From JBGAPI01 sp044221335 (lineage in GTDB: Bacteria > Pseudomonadota > Gammaproteobacteria > Xanthomonadales > Ahniellaceae): a DNA stretch of 64,000 bases. Positions 50,711-59,292 of the stretch are shown here, piece by piece. The stretch spans positions 1-64,000 of the forward strand of contig JBGAPI010000028.1 in NCBI GenBank assembly GCA_044221335.1. The letters run 5' to 3'. The position numbers and the translations under genes were made by a program. Positions within the stretch are counted from its first letter, which is position 1; every line of letters begins with the position of its first letter. The notes under the pieces are model-generated. The model searched no databases. It worked only from the letters and a program-made list of their open reading frames with translations, and had not been told where the DNA came from.

Positions 50711-52317
50711 ACGCATGGACGCTTCCGATCGACGCCGGCGTCGTCCATACGCTGTCGTGGGTTCTGATCCATTTCCTGTGGCAGGGCCTGGCGATCGGCG
50801 CGATCTACGCGCTCGTCCGGCGCGCGTTGGCCGGCGCCAGCGCCGAGGCCCGCTACGTCTCCGGCATGTGCGCGATGGTGCTGCTGGCGCTGATGCCGCT
50901 GCTGACCTGGTTCTGGCTGCGCGGCGGCGTCGCCGCTGCCGGCGGCGATTCGCTGACGGTCGAGTTGCCGAGCCTCCGGGTCGACGGCAGCGGTAGTCAC
51001 GCGTCGTCCTGGTCGCTGTGGCTGTCGGTGCTGTGGGGCATCGGCGTCGGCGCGATGAGCGCGAGGGCGCTGGCGCAGGTGTGGAACCTGCGCCGCCTGA
51101 CCCGCGGCGCCGAGCCGCTGCCGGAATGGGACGCGAAGGTGATCGCGCTGTGCCGCGAGCTCGGCGTGACCCGGCCGGTACGCCTGTTGCGTTCGGCGCT
51201 GATCGAGACGCCGTGCCTGGTCGGATGGTGGGCGCCGGTCATCCTGCTGCCGGTCGGCGTGATGGCCGGGATGAATCCGGCGCAGATCGAGCTGATCGTC
51301 GCGCACGAGCTCGCCCACGTGCGGCGCTGGGACTACCTCGCCAACCTGCTGCAGATCGCGATCGAGACGGTGCTGTTCTACCACCCGGTGGTGCACTGGA
51401 TCTCGGCCGACGTTCGCCAGGAGCGCGAAGCCTGCTGCGATGCCGACGTGCTGGCGCTGGGCGGCGATCCGATCGTCTACGCCCGCACCCTGGTCTCGCT
51501 GGAGGAACTGCGGCTGCCGCAGGCGCCGGCCGTCGCGATCACCGGCGGCGTGCTGATGAACCGCGTGCGCCGCATCGTCGGACTGCCCGCGCAGCCGGCG
51601 ACGCCGATCCTGGCCGGCCACTGGTTGGCGATCGTCGGCGCGATCGTTGTGCTGGCCGCAGGCCTGCGGGCCGAGGCCAGCCCGGCACCGAAACTGCCGG
51701 CCGCGACGGCGCCCGCGATGAAGATCGAAGCACCACGCGCCGCGTCGGCCGCGAGCCTCGCGATCGAGCCGGACCGCGTGCCGACGCCGCGCCCGACCGC
51801 GACGGCACCGGTGCTGCCGGAAGCGGAGCCGGCGCCGGCGACGGACGAGGTCGTCGTCCGCGAAGCCGCTCCGCGCCTGCCGTCGCGGATCGCACTGGCG
51901 CGCGACGCGCGGCCGCGCGCGGCGCTCGCGCTGAATGACGTCAGCATCGCGCGAAGCGCGCTGGAGGCTCCGCAGATCGACGCGCCGGAGACGGTGGAGT
52001 CCGAGCTGCGCGTGCTGTGGCAGACGATGCCGAAGTTCCCGGAAGAGGCTGCCGTGCTCGGACGCGACGGGCACGTCGTCCTGTCGTTCCGGGTCGACAA
52101 CCTCGGCATCGCGCGCGGCATCAAGGTGGTGTCGTACGAGGGCCAGCGCGAATTCGCCGACGCGGCGATCGTGGCGCTGCGCCAGTGGCGCTTCGATCCG
52201 GCCAGCCGCGACGACGCCGTCGAGTACCGCCAGTCCTTCGATTTCTCGTTCGGCGACGCGGTCGGGATGAAGCACGACTGCAACCCGATCACCGGCACGC
52301 ACCTCTGCCGCGGGTAG
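50707..52317 (+). CDS. BlaR1-type M56 peptidase with C-terminal TonB-like domain
   Basis: Encodes 536 residues. It has an N-terminal membrane bundle with TM segments (about 12-38, 54-71, 103-120) and a gluzincin motif HELAH (200-204) for zinc. A further TM lies at about 306-320. A Pro/Ala/Glu-rich linker (about 330-430) leads to a TonB/energy-transducer-like C-terminal domain (about 435-525: PKFPEEAAVLGRDGHVVLSF, then ALRQWRFDPA). M56 proteins sense an external ligand and cleave the partner BlaI-type repressor. The TonB-like domain replaces the penicillin-binding sensor of BlaR1, so a different signal is likely. Confidence 0.93.
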   Translation: MNAWTLPIDAGVVHTLSWVLIHFLWQGLAIGAIYALVRRALAGASAEARYVSGMCAMVLLALMPLLTWFWLRGGVAAAGGDSLTVELPSLRVDGSGSHASSWSLWLSVLWGIGVGAMSARALAQVWNLRRLTRGAEPLPEWDAKVIALCRELGVTRPVRLLRSALIETPCLVGWWAPVILLPVGVMAGMNPAQIELIVAHELAHVRRWDYLANLLQIAIETVLFYHPVVHWISADVRQEREACCDADVLALGGDPIVYARTLVSLEELRLPQAPAVAITGGVLMNRVRRIVGLPAQPATPILAGHWLAIVGAIVVLAAGLRAEASPAPKLPAATAPAMKIEAPRAASAASLAIEPDRVPTPRPTATAPVLPEAEPAPATDEVVVREAAPRLPSRIALARDARPRAALALNDVSIARSALEAPQIDAPETVESELRVLWQTMPKFPEEAAVLGRDGHVVLSFRVDNLGIARGIKVVSYEGQREFADAAIVALRQWRFDPASRDDAVEYRQSFDFSFGDAVGMKHDCNPITGTHLCRG

Positions 52318-52483
52318 AGCGGCGTTCGCGCCGCCGCGGCGACTTCCCGAAAACAGCGACGAACGCGGACCACGGTCCGCTCCACGGCGAAGCTGAACCC
52401 GGCCCAACGAAAGGCACGGAAACGCATTCGGATCCTGCTTAACGCGGTGTTGTTGAGCGCTTAACCAATCACTAATCCCGCGA

Positions 52484-52600
52484 CACCTACAGTGCCCCCA
52501 CGCACTCGCTGAAAGATTCCTCTGGAGGCTGATTGCGTAATCGGGGCAGTACTTTAGGCCCAAGCGAAGCGCCAACAGCGTTTCCTTGGGCCATTTTCTT
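52484..52600 (+). ncRNA. Candidate small RNA with strong terminator
   Basis: About 115 bases of non-coding sequence downstream of a possible promoter (TTGAGC at 52453-52458, with an AT-rich -10-like ACTAAT/TAATCC near 52472). It ends in a stable hairpin and a T-rich run. No open frame here looks genuine. It could instead be just the terminator region of the BlaI/M56 operon, whose stop lies 170 bp upstream; the promoter match is weak. Confidence 0.4.
52557..52600 (+). terminator. Rho-independent terminator
   Basis: Stem GGCCCAAG / CTTGGGCC (52557-52564 and 52585-52592), continued inward by GAAGCGC / GCGTTTC with one bulged C and a G-T pair, loop CAACA, followed by ATTTTCTT. It ends either the M56 transcript or a separate small RNA. 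Confidence 0.8.
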
Positions 52601-52752
52601 GGTGCTGCCGGAACGACCGCGACCGCTCGTCGCTGCCCGGTGACGCTCCGCGACGGCGGAACTCCCGAGGTGGACACCGGTCGCTCAGATGGCGTGAAGG
52701 CCCCGCGGACCACGACCCTGGCAAGGACGCAGGTGGTGGCGGCAAGACGCGC

Positions 52753-52783
52753 TTGCTCATCCACCGTCAAGGCTCGCTATCCT
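52753..52783 (+). promoter_or_regulatory. Candidate promoter of the response-regulator operon
   Basis: TTGCTC at 52753 and TATCCT at 52778-52783. The -10-like box ends six bases before ATG 52790, so a transcript from here would be leaderless. The spacer is 19 bp and the match is modest. Confidence 0.4.
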
Positions 52784-52789
52784 ATGCCC

Positions 52790-53482
52790 ATGCACATCCT
52801 GGTCGTTGAAGACAATCCGGACATCGCCGCCAACGTGGGCGACTACCTCGCGGATCGTGGGCACGTGGTCGACTTCGCCGGCGACGGCGTCACCGGACTG
52901 CACCTCGCCGTGGTCCACGAGTTCGACGCGATCGTGCTCGATCTCACTCTTCCGGGCATGGACGGCCTCGAGCTCTGCCGCAAGCTCCGGCAGGAGGCGC
53001 GCAAGCCGACGCCGATCGTGATGCTGACCGCGCGCGATTCGCTGGACCAGAAGCTGGTCGGCTTCGAGACCGGCGCCGACGACTACCTGGTCAAGCCTTT
53101 CGCGCTGCAGGAACTCGAGGCGCGGATCAACGTGGTCGCGCGGCGCAGCCGCGGCCCGCAGACCCGACTGCTGAAGGTCGGCGACCTCGAGTTCAACCTC
53201 GACACGCTGACGGTGTCGCGTGCCGGCAAGCAGCTCACGCTCAATCCGACCGGCCTCAAGCTGCTGCAGCACCTGATGGAAGCATCGCCGTCGGTCGTCA
53301 CCCGGCGCGAGATGGAAATGCGGGTGTGGGGCGAGGAACTGCCCGACTCCGACTCGCTGCGCGTCCACATCCACGGCCTGCGCGCCGCCATCGACAAGCC
53401 CTTCGGCCGGCCGCTGATCCACACCCGCCACGGCATCGGCTACGCCCTCTACGATCCTGATGCGGTTCCGACCTCAGCTTAG
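52790..53482 (+). CDS. OmpR-family response regulator
   Basis: Encodes 230 residues from ATG 52790; ATG 52784 adds two residues. The start MHILVVEDNP is canonical for receivers. Asp51 (VLDLTLPGMDGL) is the phosphoacceptor, with acidic pair Glu7-Asp8, the switch Thr in LTARDS and Lys in VKPFAL. The C-terminal winged helix ends HTRHGIGYALYD. It heads an operon with a sensor kinase, a PhyH-like dioxygenase and a sulfotransferase, which overlap or nearly abut. The last 23 bases overlap the kinase gene. Confidence 0.95.
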   Translation: MHILVVEDNPDIAANVGDYLADRGHVVDFAGDGVTGLHLAVVHEFDAIVLDLTLPGMDGLELCRKLRQEARKPTPIVMLTARDSLDQKLVGFETGADDYLVKPFALQELEARINVVARRSRGPQTRLLKVGDLEFNLDTLTVSRAGKQLTLNPTGLKLLQHLMEASPSVVTRREMEMRVWGEELPDSDSLRVHIHGLRAAIDKPFGRPLIHTRHGIGYALYDPDAVPTSA

Positions 53483-54746
53483 AACCCGCATCCTGATCTC
53501 CTTCGTCGCGTTCGGACTCGGGCTGACCGCGCTGTTCGCCGTCGCCACCGTCTACATGCGCGAGTGGCTGGAAGAGGAACTGATCGGTTCGACCCTGCAG
53601 CGCGAGGTCGCGAAGACCGCGGAGATCACCCGCGCGGATCCCGCCGCCGGCGCCAACGCACCGTTCCAGCTGGTACAGGGCTGGACCTTCGGCAAGAACA
53701 AGTTCTCGGCGGTGCCGTTCGCGTGGCAGCGCTACGGCACCGGCGTCTACAGCATCAGCGAGTTCGACGAGGCCAGCGGCGAGACCCACTACTACAAGCT
53801 CGCGGTCAACAAGTCCGACGACCTCTGGCTGTTCCTGCGCTACGACTTCACCGAGCAGATCAAGACCCGCCGGCTGCTGACTTCGGCGCTGGTGGTGGCC
53901 GTCCTGGTGTTTGCCGCGCTGTCGGCCGTGGTCGCGCTGTGGCTGTCGGAGCGGGTACTGCAGCCGGTGACCGATCTGGCGCAGCGGGTGCGTGCCACGG
54001 CGCGCGGCACGCCGCAGCCGCTGGCGCCGCACTTCGCCGAAGACGAGGTCGGCCAGCTCGCCGCCGCGCTCGACGACTACGCGCGCCGCCTCACGGAGCT
54101 GGTCGTCCGCGACCGCGAGTTCAATGCCGACGTGTCCCACGAGCTGCGCACGCCGCTCGCGGTGATCACCGGTGCGACCGAACTCCTGCTCGCGCAGAAC
54201 GGGCTGCCGGACAAGACCCTCGAACGGGTCCGCCGGATCGATCGCGCCGCTCGGCAGTCCACGGAACTGACCCAGGCCCTGCTGCTGCTGTCGCGCAGCG
54301 AGCGCGGCGCGCCGGCCGACGGCGAGCACAGCGAGGTGCTGCCGATCGTCGAGCAGATCGTCGAGGGCCAGCGCGTCCACATCGGCACGAAGCCGGTGAC
54401 GATCCGGATCGAGGCGTCCGAGGCCGTCAGCGTGCCGGCGCCGGCGGCAGTCGTGTCGGTGGCGCTCGGGAATCTCATCGGCAACGCGGTCAAGTACACC
54501 CACGAGGGCGAGGTTCTCGTGCGCGTCGAACCCGATCGCGTCGATGTCGTCGACAGCGGCCCCGGCATCGATGCCGCCGAGTCGAGGCAGCTGTTCGAAC
54601 GCGGCTACCGCGGCAAGTCGGCGACCGGCAAGGGTGCCGGCCTCGGCCTCGCGATCGTGCGGCGGCTCTGCGAGCTCTACCGCTGGCGGGTCGCGCTGGC
54701 GCCGCGCGAAGGCGCCCGCGGGGCGGTGGCGACGCTCTGGTTCTAG
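53460..54746 (+). CDS. Sensor histidine kinase
   Basis: Encodes 428 residues. TM1 lies at about 10-32 and TM2 at about 139-163, with a sensor domain of about 105 residues between. HAMP spans about 164-215. The H box DVSHELRTPLA has His227, the N box is LGNLIGNAVKYT, the G1 box DSGPGI and the G2 box KGAGLGLAIV. It is the cognate kinase of the response regulator with which it overlaps by 23 bp. The periplasmic part includes the aromatic run YYKLAVNKSDDLWLFLRYDF; the ligand is unknown. Two bases separate its stop from the next start. Confidence 0.95.
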   Translation: MRFRPQLRTRILISFVAFGLGLTALFAVATVYMREWLEEELIGSTLQREVAKTAEITRADPAAGANAPFQLVQGWTFGKNKFSAVPFAWQRYGTGVYSISEFDEASGETHYYKLAVNKSDDLWLFLRYDFTEQIKTRRLLTSALVVAVLVFAALSAVVALWLSERVLQPVTDLAQRVRATARGTPQPLAPHFAEDEVGQLAAALDDYARRLTELVVRDREFNADVSHELRTPLAVITGATELLLAQNGLPDKTLERVRRIDRAARQSTELTQALLLLSRSERGAPADGEHSEVLPIVEQIVEGQRVHIGTKPVTIRIEASEAVSVPAPAAVVSVALGNLIGNAVKYTHEGEVLVRVEPDRVDVVDSGPGIDAAESRQLFERGYRGKSATGKGAGLGLAIVRRLCELYRWRVALAPREGARGAVATLWF

Positions 54747-54748
54747 GC

Positions 54749-55459
54749 GTGTCGCCTTCTGTCGACGACTCCGCGCGTTTGGCGGTTGACGGTTTCCTGG
54801 TGATTCCTGCAGTCCTTCCGGAGCGGCAGGTGGCGGACCTCGCCGCGAGGCTTCCGCATGTCGACGGTGCCGGCTCGCGCGGCCTGTTGCAGGTGCCCGG
54901 GATGGTCGACCTGGGGCACGCGTTGCGCCGTCACCCGCGGCTCGCGCCGCTGTTGACGGGCGCTCCGCAGGGGGTCCAGTGCATCCTGTTCGACAAGTCG
55001 ACCGCGTCCAATTGGGCCGTTGCGGCGCATCAGGATGTCTGCATCCCGGTGGCGAGTCCTGTCGAGAGCCCCGGCTGGCGGACACCGACGATCAAGGAAG
55101 GCGTCTGGCACCAGCAGCCGCCGGACGCGGTGTTGTCCGGGCTCGTGATCGTCCGCGTGCAAGTCGACCCGACGCCCAACGCGGATGGCGCGCTCGAAGT
55201 CATTCCCGAAAGTCATCGACAGGGTCGAAGCACGGCCGAGCGGATCGCGCAATCCGCGATGGAGGGTCCGTGGCAATCCTGCGGCCTCGACGCAGGTGAC
55301 GCGCTGGTGATGCGGCCGCTGCTGCTGCATCGCTCCTCAAGGCTGACCGTAGCGGGTCGCCGCCGCGTGCTGCACTTCGTGTTCGGCCCGGCGCGATTGC
55401 CGGATGGCGCGTGCTGGCCTGCAGGCTTGCCGGGCGATGGGTTAGTGTCCGCGGCATGA
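54749..55459 (+). CDS. PhyH-like Fe(II)/2-oxoglutarate dioxygenase
   Basis: Encodes 236 residues from GTG 54749, two bases after the kinase stop. The jelly-roll core carries His94-x-Asp96 (AAHQDVC) and the distal His194 (LLLHRSS), with an Arg (about 204-206) that could bind 2-oxoglutarate. GALEVIPESHRQG is typical of phytanoyl-CoA dioxygenase (PhyH)-like proteins. Such enzymes hydroxylate small molecules or lipids. Genetic coupling with a sulfotransferase suggests hydroxylation followed by sulfation of one molecule. Its stop overlaps the sulfotransferase start as ATGA. Confidence 0.9.
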   Translation: MSPSVDDSARLAVDGFLVIPAVLPERQVADLAARLPHVDGAGSRGLLQVPGMVDLGHALRRHPRLAPLLTGAPQGVQCILFDKSTASNWAVAAHQDVCIPVASPVESPGWRTPTIKEGVWHQQPPDAVLSGLVIVRVQVDPTPNADGALEVIPESHRQGRSTAERIAQSAMEGPWQSCGLDAGDALVMRPLLLHRSSRLTVAGRRRVLHFVFGPARLPDGACWPAGLPGDGLVSAA

Positions 55460-56496
55460 CGACCCCGTATCCGCGCATCGCTGCCGATCCGAACTGCTAC
55501 CTGTACGAACTCGACCCCGAGTCCGGCGCCGGTGCCGTCCTGCACGTCGATCGCGCGTTCTATCGCGACGCGAGCTTCCTCGACGAGAGGGCCGTCGCAT
55601 CGCGCCGCTACGGCGGCTGGCGGACCGAGGCGACGCCGCTGATGGCGGCGCTGCATGCCGCGGGACGCGCCGATCCTGCGCCGCACTTCATCTTCCATGT
55701 CGGCCACTGCGGCTCGACCCTGCTGTCGCGGGTGCTCGACGGGCTGCCCGGCGTGCACGGGCTGCGCGAGCCGCTGGCGCTGCTCGGACTCGCGCACCGG
55801 CGCATCGCGATGCACTGGCAGGGCGTCGCCGCGGACCCGCGCGGCGACGATCTGCTGAGTCTCGCGCTGGCGATGCTGCAGCGGCCGCCGGCGGCCGGCG
55901 AGCGCGCACTGATCAAGACCACCAGTCGCGTCGCGGTGCTCGCGCGCGAGCTGCTGGCGCGGTGCGCCGACAGTCGGGCGCTGTTCCTGTTCATCGATCT
56001 CGAGGATTTTCTCGCGGCCCATCTCCGCGACGGAGAACTCACCGCGACCGCTGTCGACGCGGCACGCGAGCGGCGGATCGAATGGCGTGCGCTCGGCCGC
56101 CCGGATCCGTTTCCGAAGCTCGCGCCCGACGCGATGCCGGAGTCCGCCGCCGAAGCGCTCGCGTTCCTCTGGTGGCGCGAGCGCCGGCGGGTCGAGGAAC
56201 TGCGGGACGATCCGGCGTTGGCCGATCGCATCCTCGAGCTCGACTTCACGGACTGGTGTGCCGATCCGCCGGCCGCAACCGCTGCGCTTGCGCGGCACTT
56301 CGGACTGACCGACGACGTCACCGCGGTGCTCGCCGCGATCGCAGCGGCGGCGCCGGACCGCTACGCCAAGGATCCGTCACGACCCTACGACGCCGTCGAG
56401 AGCCGACGCGCCGCCGAGGCCGCTCTGAAAACCCATGCCCGCGCCGTCGTTCGGGCGATGGCACAAGCGGAACTCTGGTCGAGGCAGATGGCCTGA
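55456..56496 (+). CDS. Sulfotransferase-like protein
   Basis: Encodes 346 residues, starting at the ATG that overlaps the dioxygenase stop. The PAPS-binding 5'-phosphosulfate loop is FIFHVGHCGSTLLSR (about 78-92), matching the sulfotransferase_3-type GxxRSGTS/GxGHCGST variants. A later FLFIDLEDF strand may correspond to the 3'-phosphate region. Substrate is unknown; small molecules, lipids or sugars are all plausible. It ends an operon that includes a two-component system and an oxygenase, and the window also encodes PAPS-dependent sulfur assimilation (cysH). Confidence 0.85.
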   Translation: MTTPYPRIAADPNCYLYELDPESGAGAVLHVDRAFYRDASFLDERAVASRRYGGWRTEATPLMAALHAAGRADPAPHFIFHVGHCGSTLLSRVLDGLPGVHGLREPLALLGLAHRRIAMHWQGVAADPRGDDLLSLALAMLQRPPAAGERALIKTTSRVAVLARELLARCADSRALFLFIDLEDFLAAHLRDGELTATAVDAARERRIEWRALGRPDPFPKLAPDAMPESAAEALAFLWWRERRRVEELRDDPALADRILELDFTDWCADPPAATAALARHFGLTDDVTAVLAAIAAAAPDRYAKDPSRPYDAVESRRAAEAALKTHARAVVRAMAQAELWSRQMA

Positions 56497-56530
56497 GGCG
56501 CAATCGTCGCCTGCGGGGCGCGGGTGGCGT

Positions 56531-57988
56531 TCAATCGACGGCCAGCTGCAACGCGCGTTCCATCACCGCGTCTCGACCCCGCGCGAGATCAGCAGGCGTC
56601 GTCGCGACCGCGACGTCGGGCTCGATGCCGGCATCGGCCGCCGGTGTCAGGGGGAACTGGCCGATCAGCGGCAGATCCATCTCGATGCCGGTCCGCGGCA
56701 GCCGCAGGAAGAAGAACGCGCCGCCGTTGATGCCGCGCAGGTTGCCCCCGGTGGCGGCACCGACCAGCGAGCCGCGTCCGCTGGCGCGAATCAGCCGAGC
56801 GAATTCGAAGGCGGCAGAGCTGTTCACCGCGCTGGTCAGGACCAGGACGCGGCCCGCGAAATGCGGCGCCGCTGGGGCGATCGCGCCGCCGGGCCGGTCG
56901 TCGTCGTCGCGGACCAGGCGGAAGAAGCCATCGCCAAGCGGCTCCGCCGCGCTCCCCCAGTCGTTGAAGGAGGGATCCCAGGTGTCGAGGAGGGGGCGCA
57001 ACGCGACCGGTGTGCTGCGGTAGCGGGTGCGCAGCTCGATCGGCGGCCGCGCGACGGGCGAGTCGATCAGGTGGGCGAGCAGGACGTCGCCGACGTCCAC
57101 GCCGCCCTCGTTGCGACGGATGTCGATGACGAGGCTGCCGGCGCCGCGCTCGGAGAGCTCGGCGAAAGCTCGGTCGAGGAAGCCACGCCAGTCGAAGCGC
57201 TTGTCGTACAGCGCCCAGTTCGGCGTCGTCAGCACGGCGACACCGTCGCGAGGGAATGCGAGTGTCCAGCCGGCGGCGGGATCCTCCGCGACAGTGTCGT
57301 TTCGCGCCAGGCGTTCCGCGCGTGAGAGGCCATGCACCACGATGTTGGTCGTCCGCGCCGCGCCCGGCTTGCGCAGCGTGAGCCGGATGCGCTCGCCGAC
57401 CTCGGGGAAGTACAGCGGCAGGTAGACATCGAAGGCCTCGATCGCATCGTTGCCCTGCACCTCGAGATAGGCGATCCGTTTTGCATCGTTGCCGCCGTCG
57501 GCACGGGCTGCCGGCAACAGGCGATCGAGAATCCGACCGGCGGGGATGCCCTCGATCGCGACCACTTCGGTGCCGGGGGCCAGTTCCGAGCGATCCGACT
57601 GGTTGCGGCTGATCCACATCCGCCGATCGATCCAGCGGAACTGGAAGGGCAGGCGCCGGCGGTGCTCGACCAGCGCCTCGCGGACCGCCTTGCTCTGGTT
57701 GTAGAAATTCGGGTAGGTGTGCCCGCAGCGGATGCCGCCGGCGAATTCCGACAGTGCCAGGAAGGCGCCAGCAAGATCGTGGCGGTCGGTCAACGCGCGG
57801 CGCAGGGTGGCGAAGCGTACGTCCAACTCGTCGGGCGTGTTGTAGCGCGAAAGGCCGGGGTGCAGTTCGCGATAGGCCTGCTCGAGCACGTCGACGTCGG
57901 CAGCCCAGTCGTCCTCGGCGCGCACGGCCAGCGGTACGGCGATCAGCACGAACAGAAGCCACAGGGCCGACAGGAGGGAGCGGTGCAT
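56531..57988 (-). CDS. S41 family peptidase, exported
   Basis: Encodes 485 residues from ATG 57988, with GGAGA upstream. A signal peptide ends at AVRA. The first part (about 25-250) resembles the N-terminal and PDZ-like domains of S41 enzymes (ELHPGLSRYNTPDEL, then AIEGIPAGRIL). The peptidase domain includes LVIDIRRNEGG (about 291-301) and the nucleophile region VLTSAVNSSAAFEFA with the likely catalytic Ser. The substrate is unknown. It is convergent with the sulfotransferase operon and distinct from the S41 protease at 20366-22657, to which it is only distantly similar. Confidence 0.9.
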   Translation of the reverse strand: MHRSLLSALWLLFVLIAVPLAVRAEDDWAADVDVLEQAYRELHPGLSRYNTPDELDVRFATLRRALTDRHDLAGAFLALSEFAGGIRCGHTYPNFYNQSKAVREALVEHRRRLPFQFRWIDRRMWISRNQSDRSELAPGTEVVAIEGIPAGRILDRLLPAARADGGNDAKRIAYLEVQGNDAIEAFDVYLPLYFPEVGERIRLTLRKPGAARTTNIVVHGLSRAERLARNDTVAEDPAAGWTLAFPRDGVAVLTTPNWALYDKRFDWRGFLDRAFAELSERGAGSLVIDIRRNEGGVDVGDVLLAHLIDSPVARPPIELRTRYRSTPVALRPLLDTWDPSFNDWGSAAEPLGDGFFRLVRDDDDRPGGAIAPAAPHFAGRVLVLTSAVNSSAAFEFARLIRASGRGSLVGAATGGNLRGINGGAFFFLRLPRTGIEMDLPLIGQFPLTPAADAGIEPDVAVATTPADLARGRDAVMERALQLAVD

Positions 57989-58069
57989 GGGGATCTCCGG
58001 GGGGTGAGACGCGACGGTGCCGGCCACGACGCCGGTCGTCGTCTCAAATTCGCACGGGGGCCCTGATTT

Positions 58070-59245
58070 TCAGGCGCTGCGACGCGGCGCTCCGCTGCGG
58101 AACGCACTCGGGGTCATCCCCGCATAGGCCTTGAAGGCCCGGTTGAAGCTCGCCTTCGAGCCGAAGCCGACGGCGAGCGCGATCGCGAGGATGTCGCCAG
58201 GCCCCCGCAGCAGCTCGCAGGCGGCCGCCACCCGCTGCCGGTTGATGAACTCGGCGAAATTCTGCCCGAGCCCTTCGTTCAGCGCCCGGGACAGGTAGTT
58301 GAGATTGGTGCCCAGACGCCGGGCGAGATCGGTGGCCGACAGTTCCGGCTCCCGCCACCAGCCTCCGGCAGCGGTGCGGGCGGCGAATTCCTGTCCGAGC
58401 GCCGACCAGTCGCGGCCGATCGTGCGCTGATCGTCGGCCAGGTCGGCGGCGGCGGACGGAGCGTCGTCGGTGGCTGCGGCGTCCGCGATGGCCGGCGCGA
58501 GCGGCGCGGCGGGGGCCGGCGCATCCATCGGCGGGAACTGCAGATGGGCGTTGCGCCAGCCCTCGACGCCGAGGAAATAGACCAGCACGACGGTCGCGAC
58601 GTACATCGGGAAGTAGTCGTAGTAGTCGAGCGGGAGCCGCCAGCGGTCGACCGCCAGGAAGCCCGCCGCGACGACACCGAGCGCGGCGATCGCCCAGAGG
58701 AATCCGTCGATCCAGCGCAGCCGCAGTTCCTCGGCGTGGGCGACCCGATCGGACAGCCAGTGCTGGTAGCGGCGATGCTGGCGGAGCGCGAGGGCCCAGT
58801 AGATCGCCAGCGAACCGAGGCTCGCCGCGCCGATCAACGGCAGCAGCACCGGCAGGTGCCGGGTCTCGTTCCAGCGCCATTTCGTCTCCAGCGGCTGCAC
58901 GAACAGCGCCAGGTAGTAGCCGCCCTCCAGGGCCGCCGGCAGGAAGTGCCAGGCCCAGCCGCGCGGCAGCTGCCGATGGGCGAGCTGGCGCACGAACAGG
59001 TAGAGCAGCGGCCCGAAGGCGAGCTGCCAGTAGAACGGCGCGAAGGTCAGCCACGGCGCGGCGTCGTAGACCCCGGCGTAGCCCAGCGTGTAGGGCGTGA
59101 TCATCAGCACCACGGCGACGAGCAGCAGCGCCAGGAACAGGTTCGCAGGGCGCCGACGCACGCTCGCGAGCAGCAGTGCGGCGATCACCACGCCGTGCAG
59201 GCTGCCCACGAGCAGCAGGGTGCTCCACATGCCGAAACGGATCAT
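58070..59245 (-). CDS. AraC-type regulator with N-terminal multi-pass membrane domain
   Basis: Encodes 391 residues from ATG 59245. The first 240 residues or so contain about seven hydrophobic segments (starting LLLVGSLHGVVIAALLLASV), like the 7TM sensor domain of membrane AraC regulators. The C-terminal AraC/XylS HTH (about 285-391) has AIALAVGFGSKASFNRAFKA and GMTPSAFR, both canonical. This architecture couples an extracellular or lipid signal to DNA binding. Its targets may be nearby, such as the S41 peptidase gene downstream on the same strand. It lies 47 bp after the kinase gene. Confidence 0.92.
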   Translation of the reverse strand: MIRFGMWSTLLLVGSLHGVVIAALLLASVRRRPANLFLALLLVAVVLMITPYTLGYAGVYDAAPWLTFAPFYWQLAFGPLLYLFVRQLAHRQLPRGWAWHFLPAALEGGYYLALFVQPLETKWRWNETRHLPVLLPLIGAASLGSLAIYWALALRQHRRYQHWLSDRVAHAEELRLRWIDGFLWAIAALGVVAAGFLAVDRWRLPLDYYDYFPMYVATVVLVYFLGVEGWRNAHLQFPPMDAPAPAAPLAPAIADAAATDDAPSAAADLADDQRTIGRDWSALGQEFAARTAAGGWWREPELSATDLARRLGTNLNYLSRALNEGLGQNFAEFINRQRVAAACELLRGPGDILAIALAVGFGSKASFNRAFKAYAGMTPSAFRSGAPRRSA

Positions 59246-59292
59246 CCGGCGAGCGTAGCCGCAACGCCGGTGACTGCGGATGGACGCGCAGG

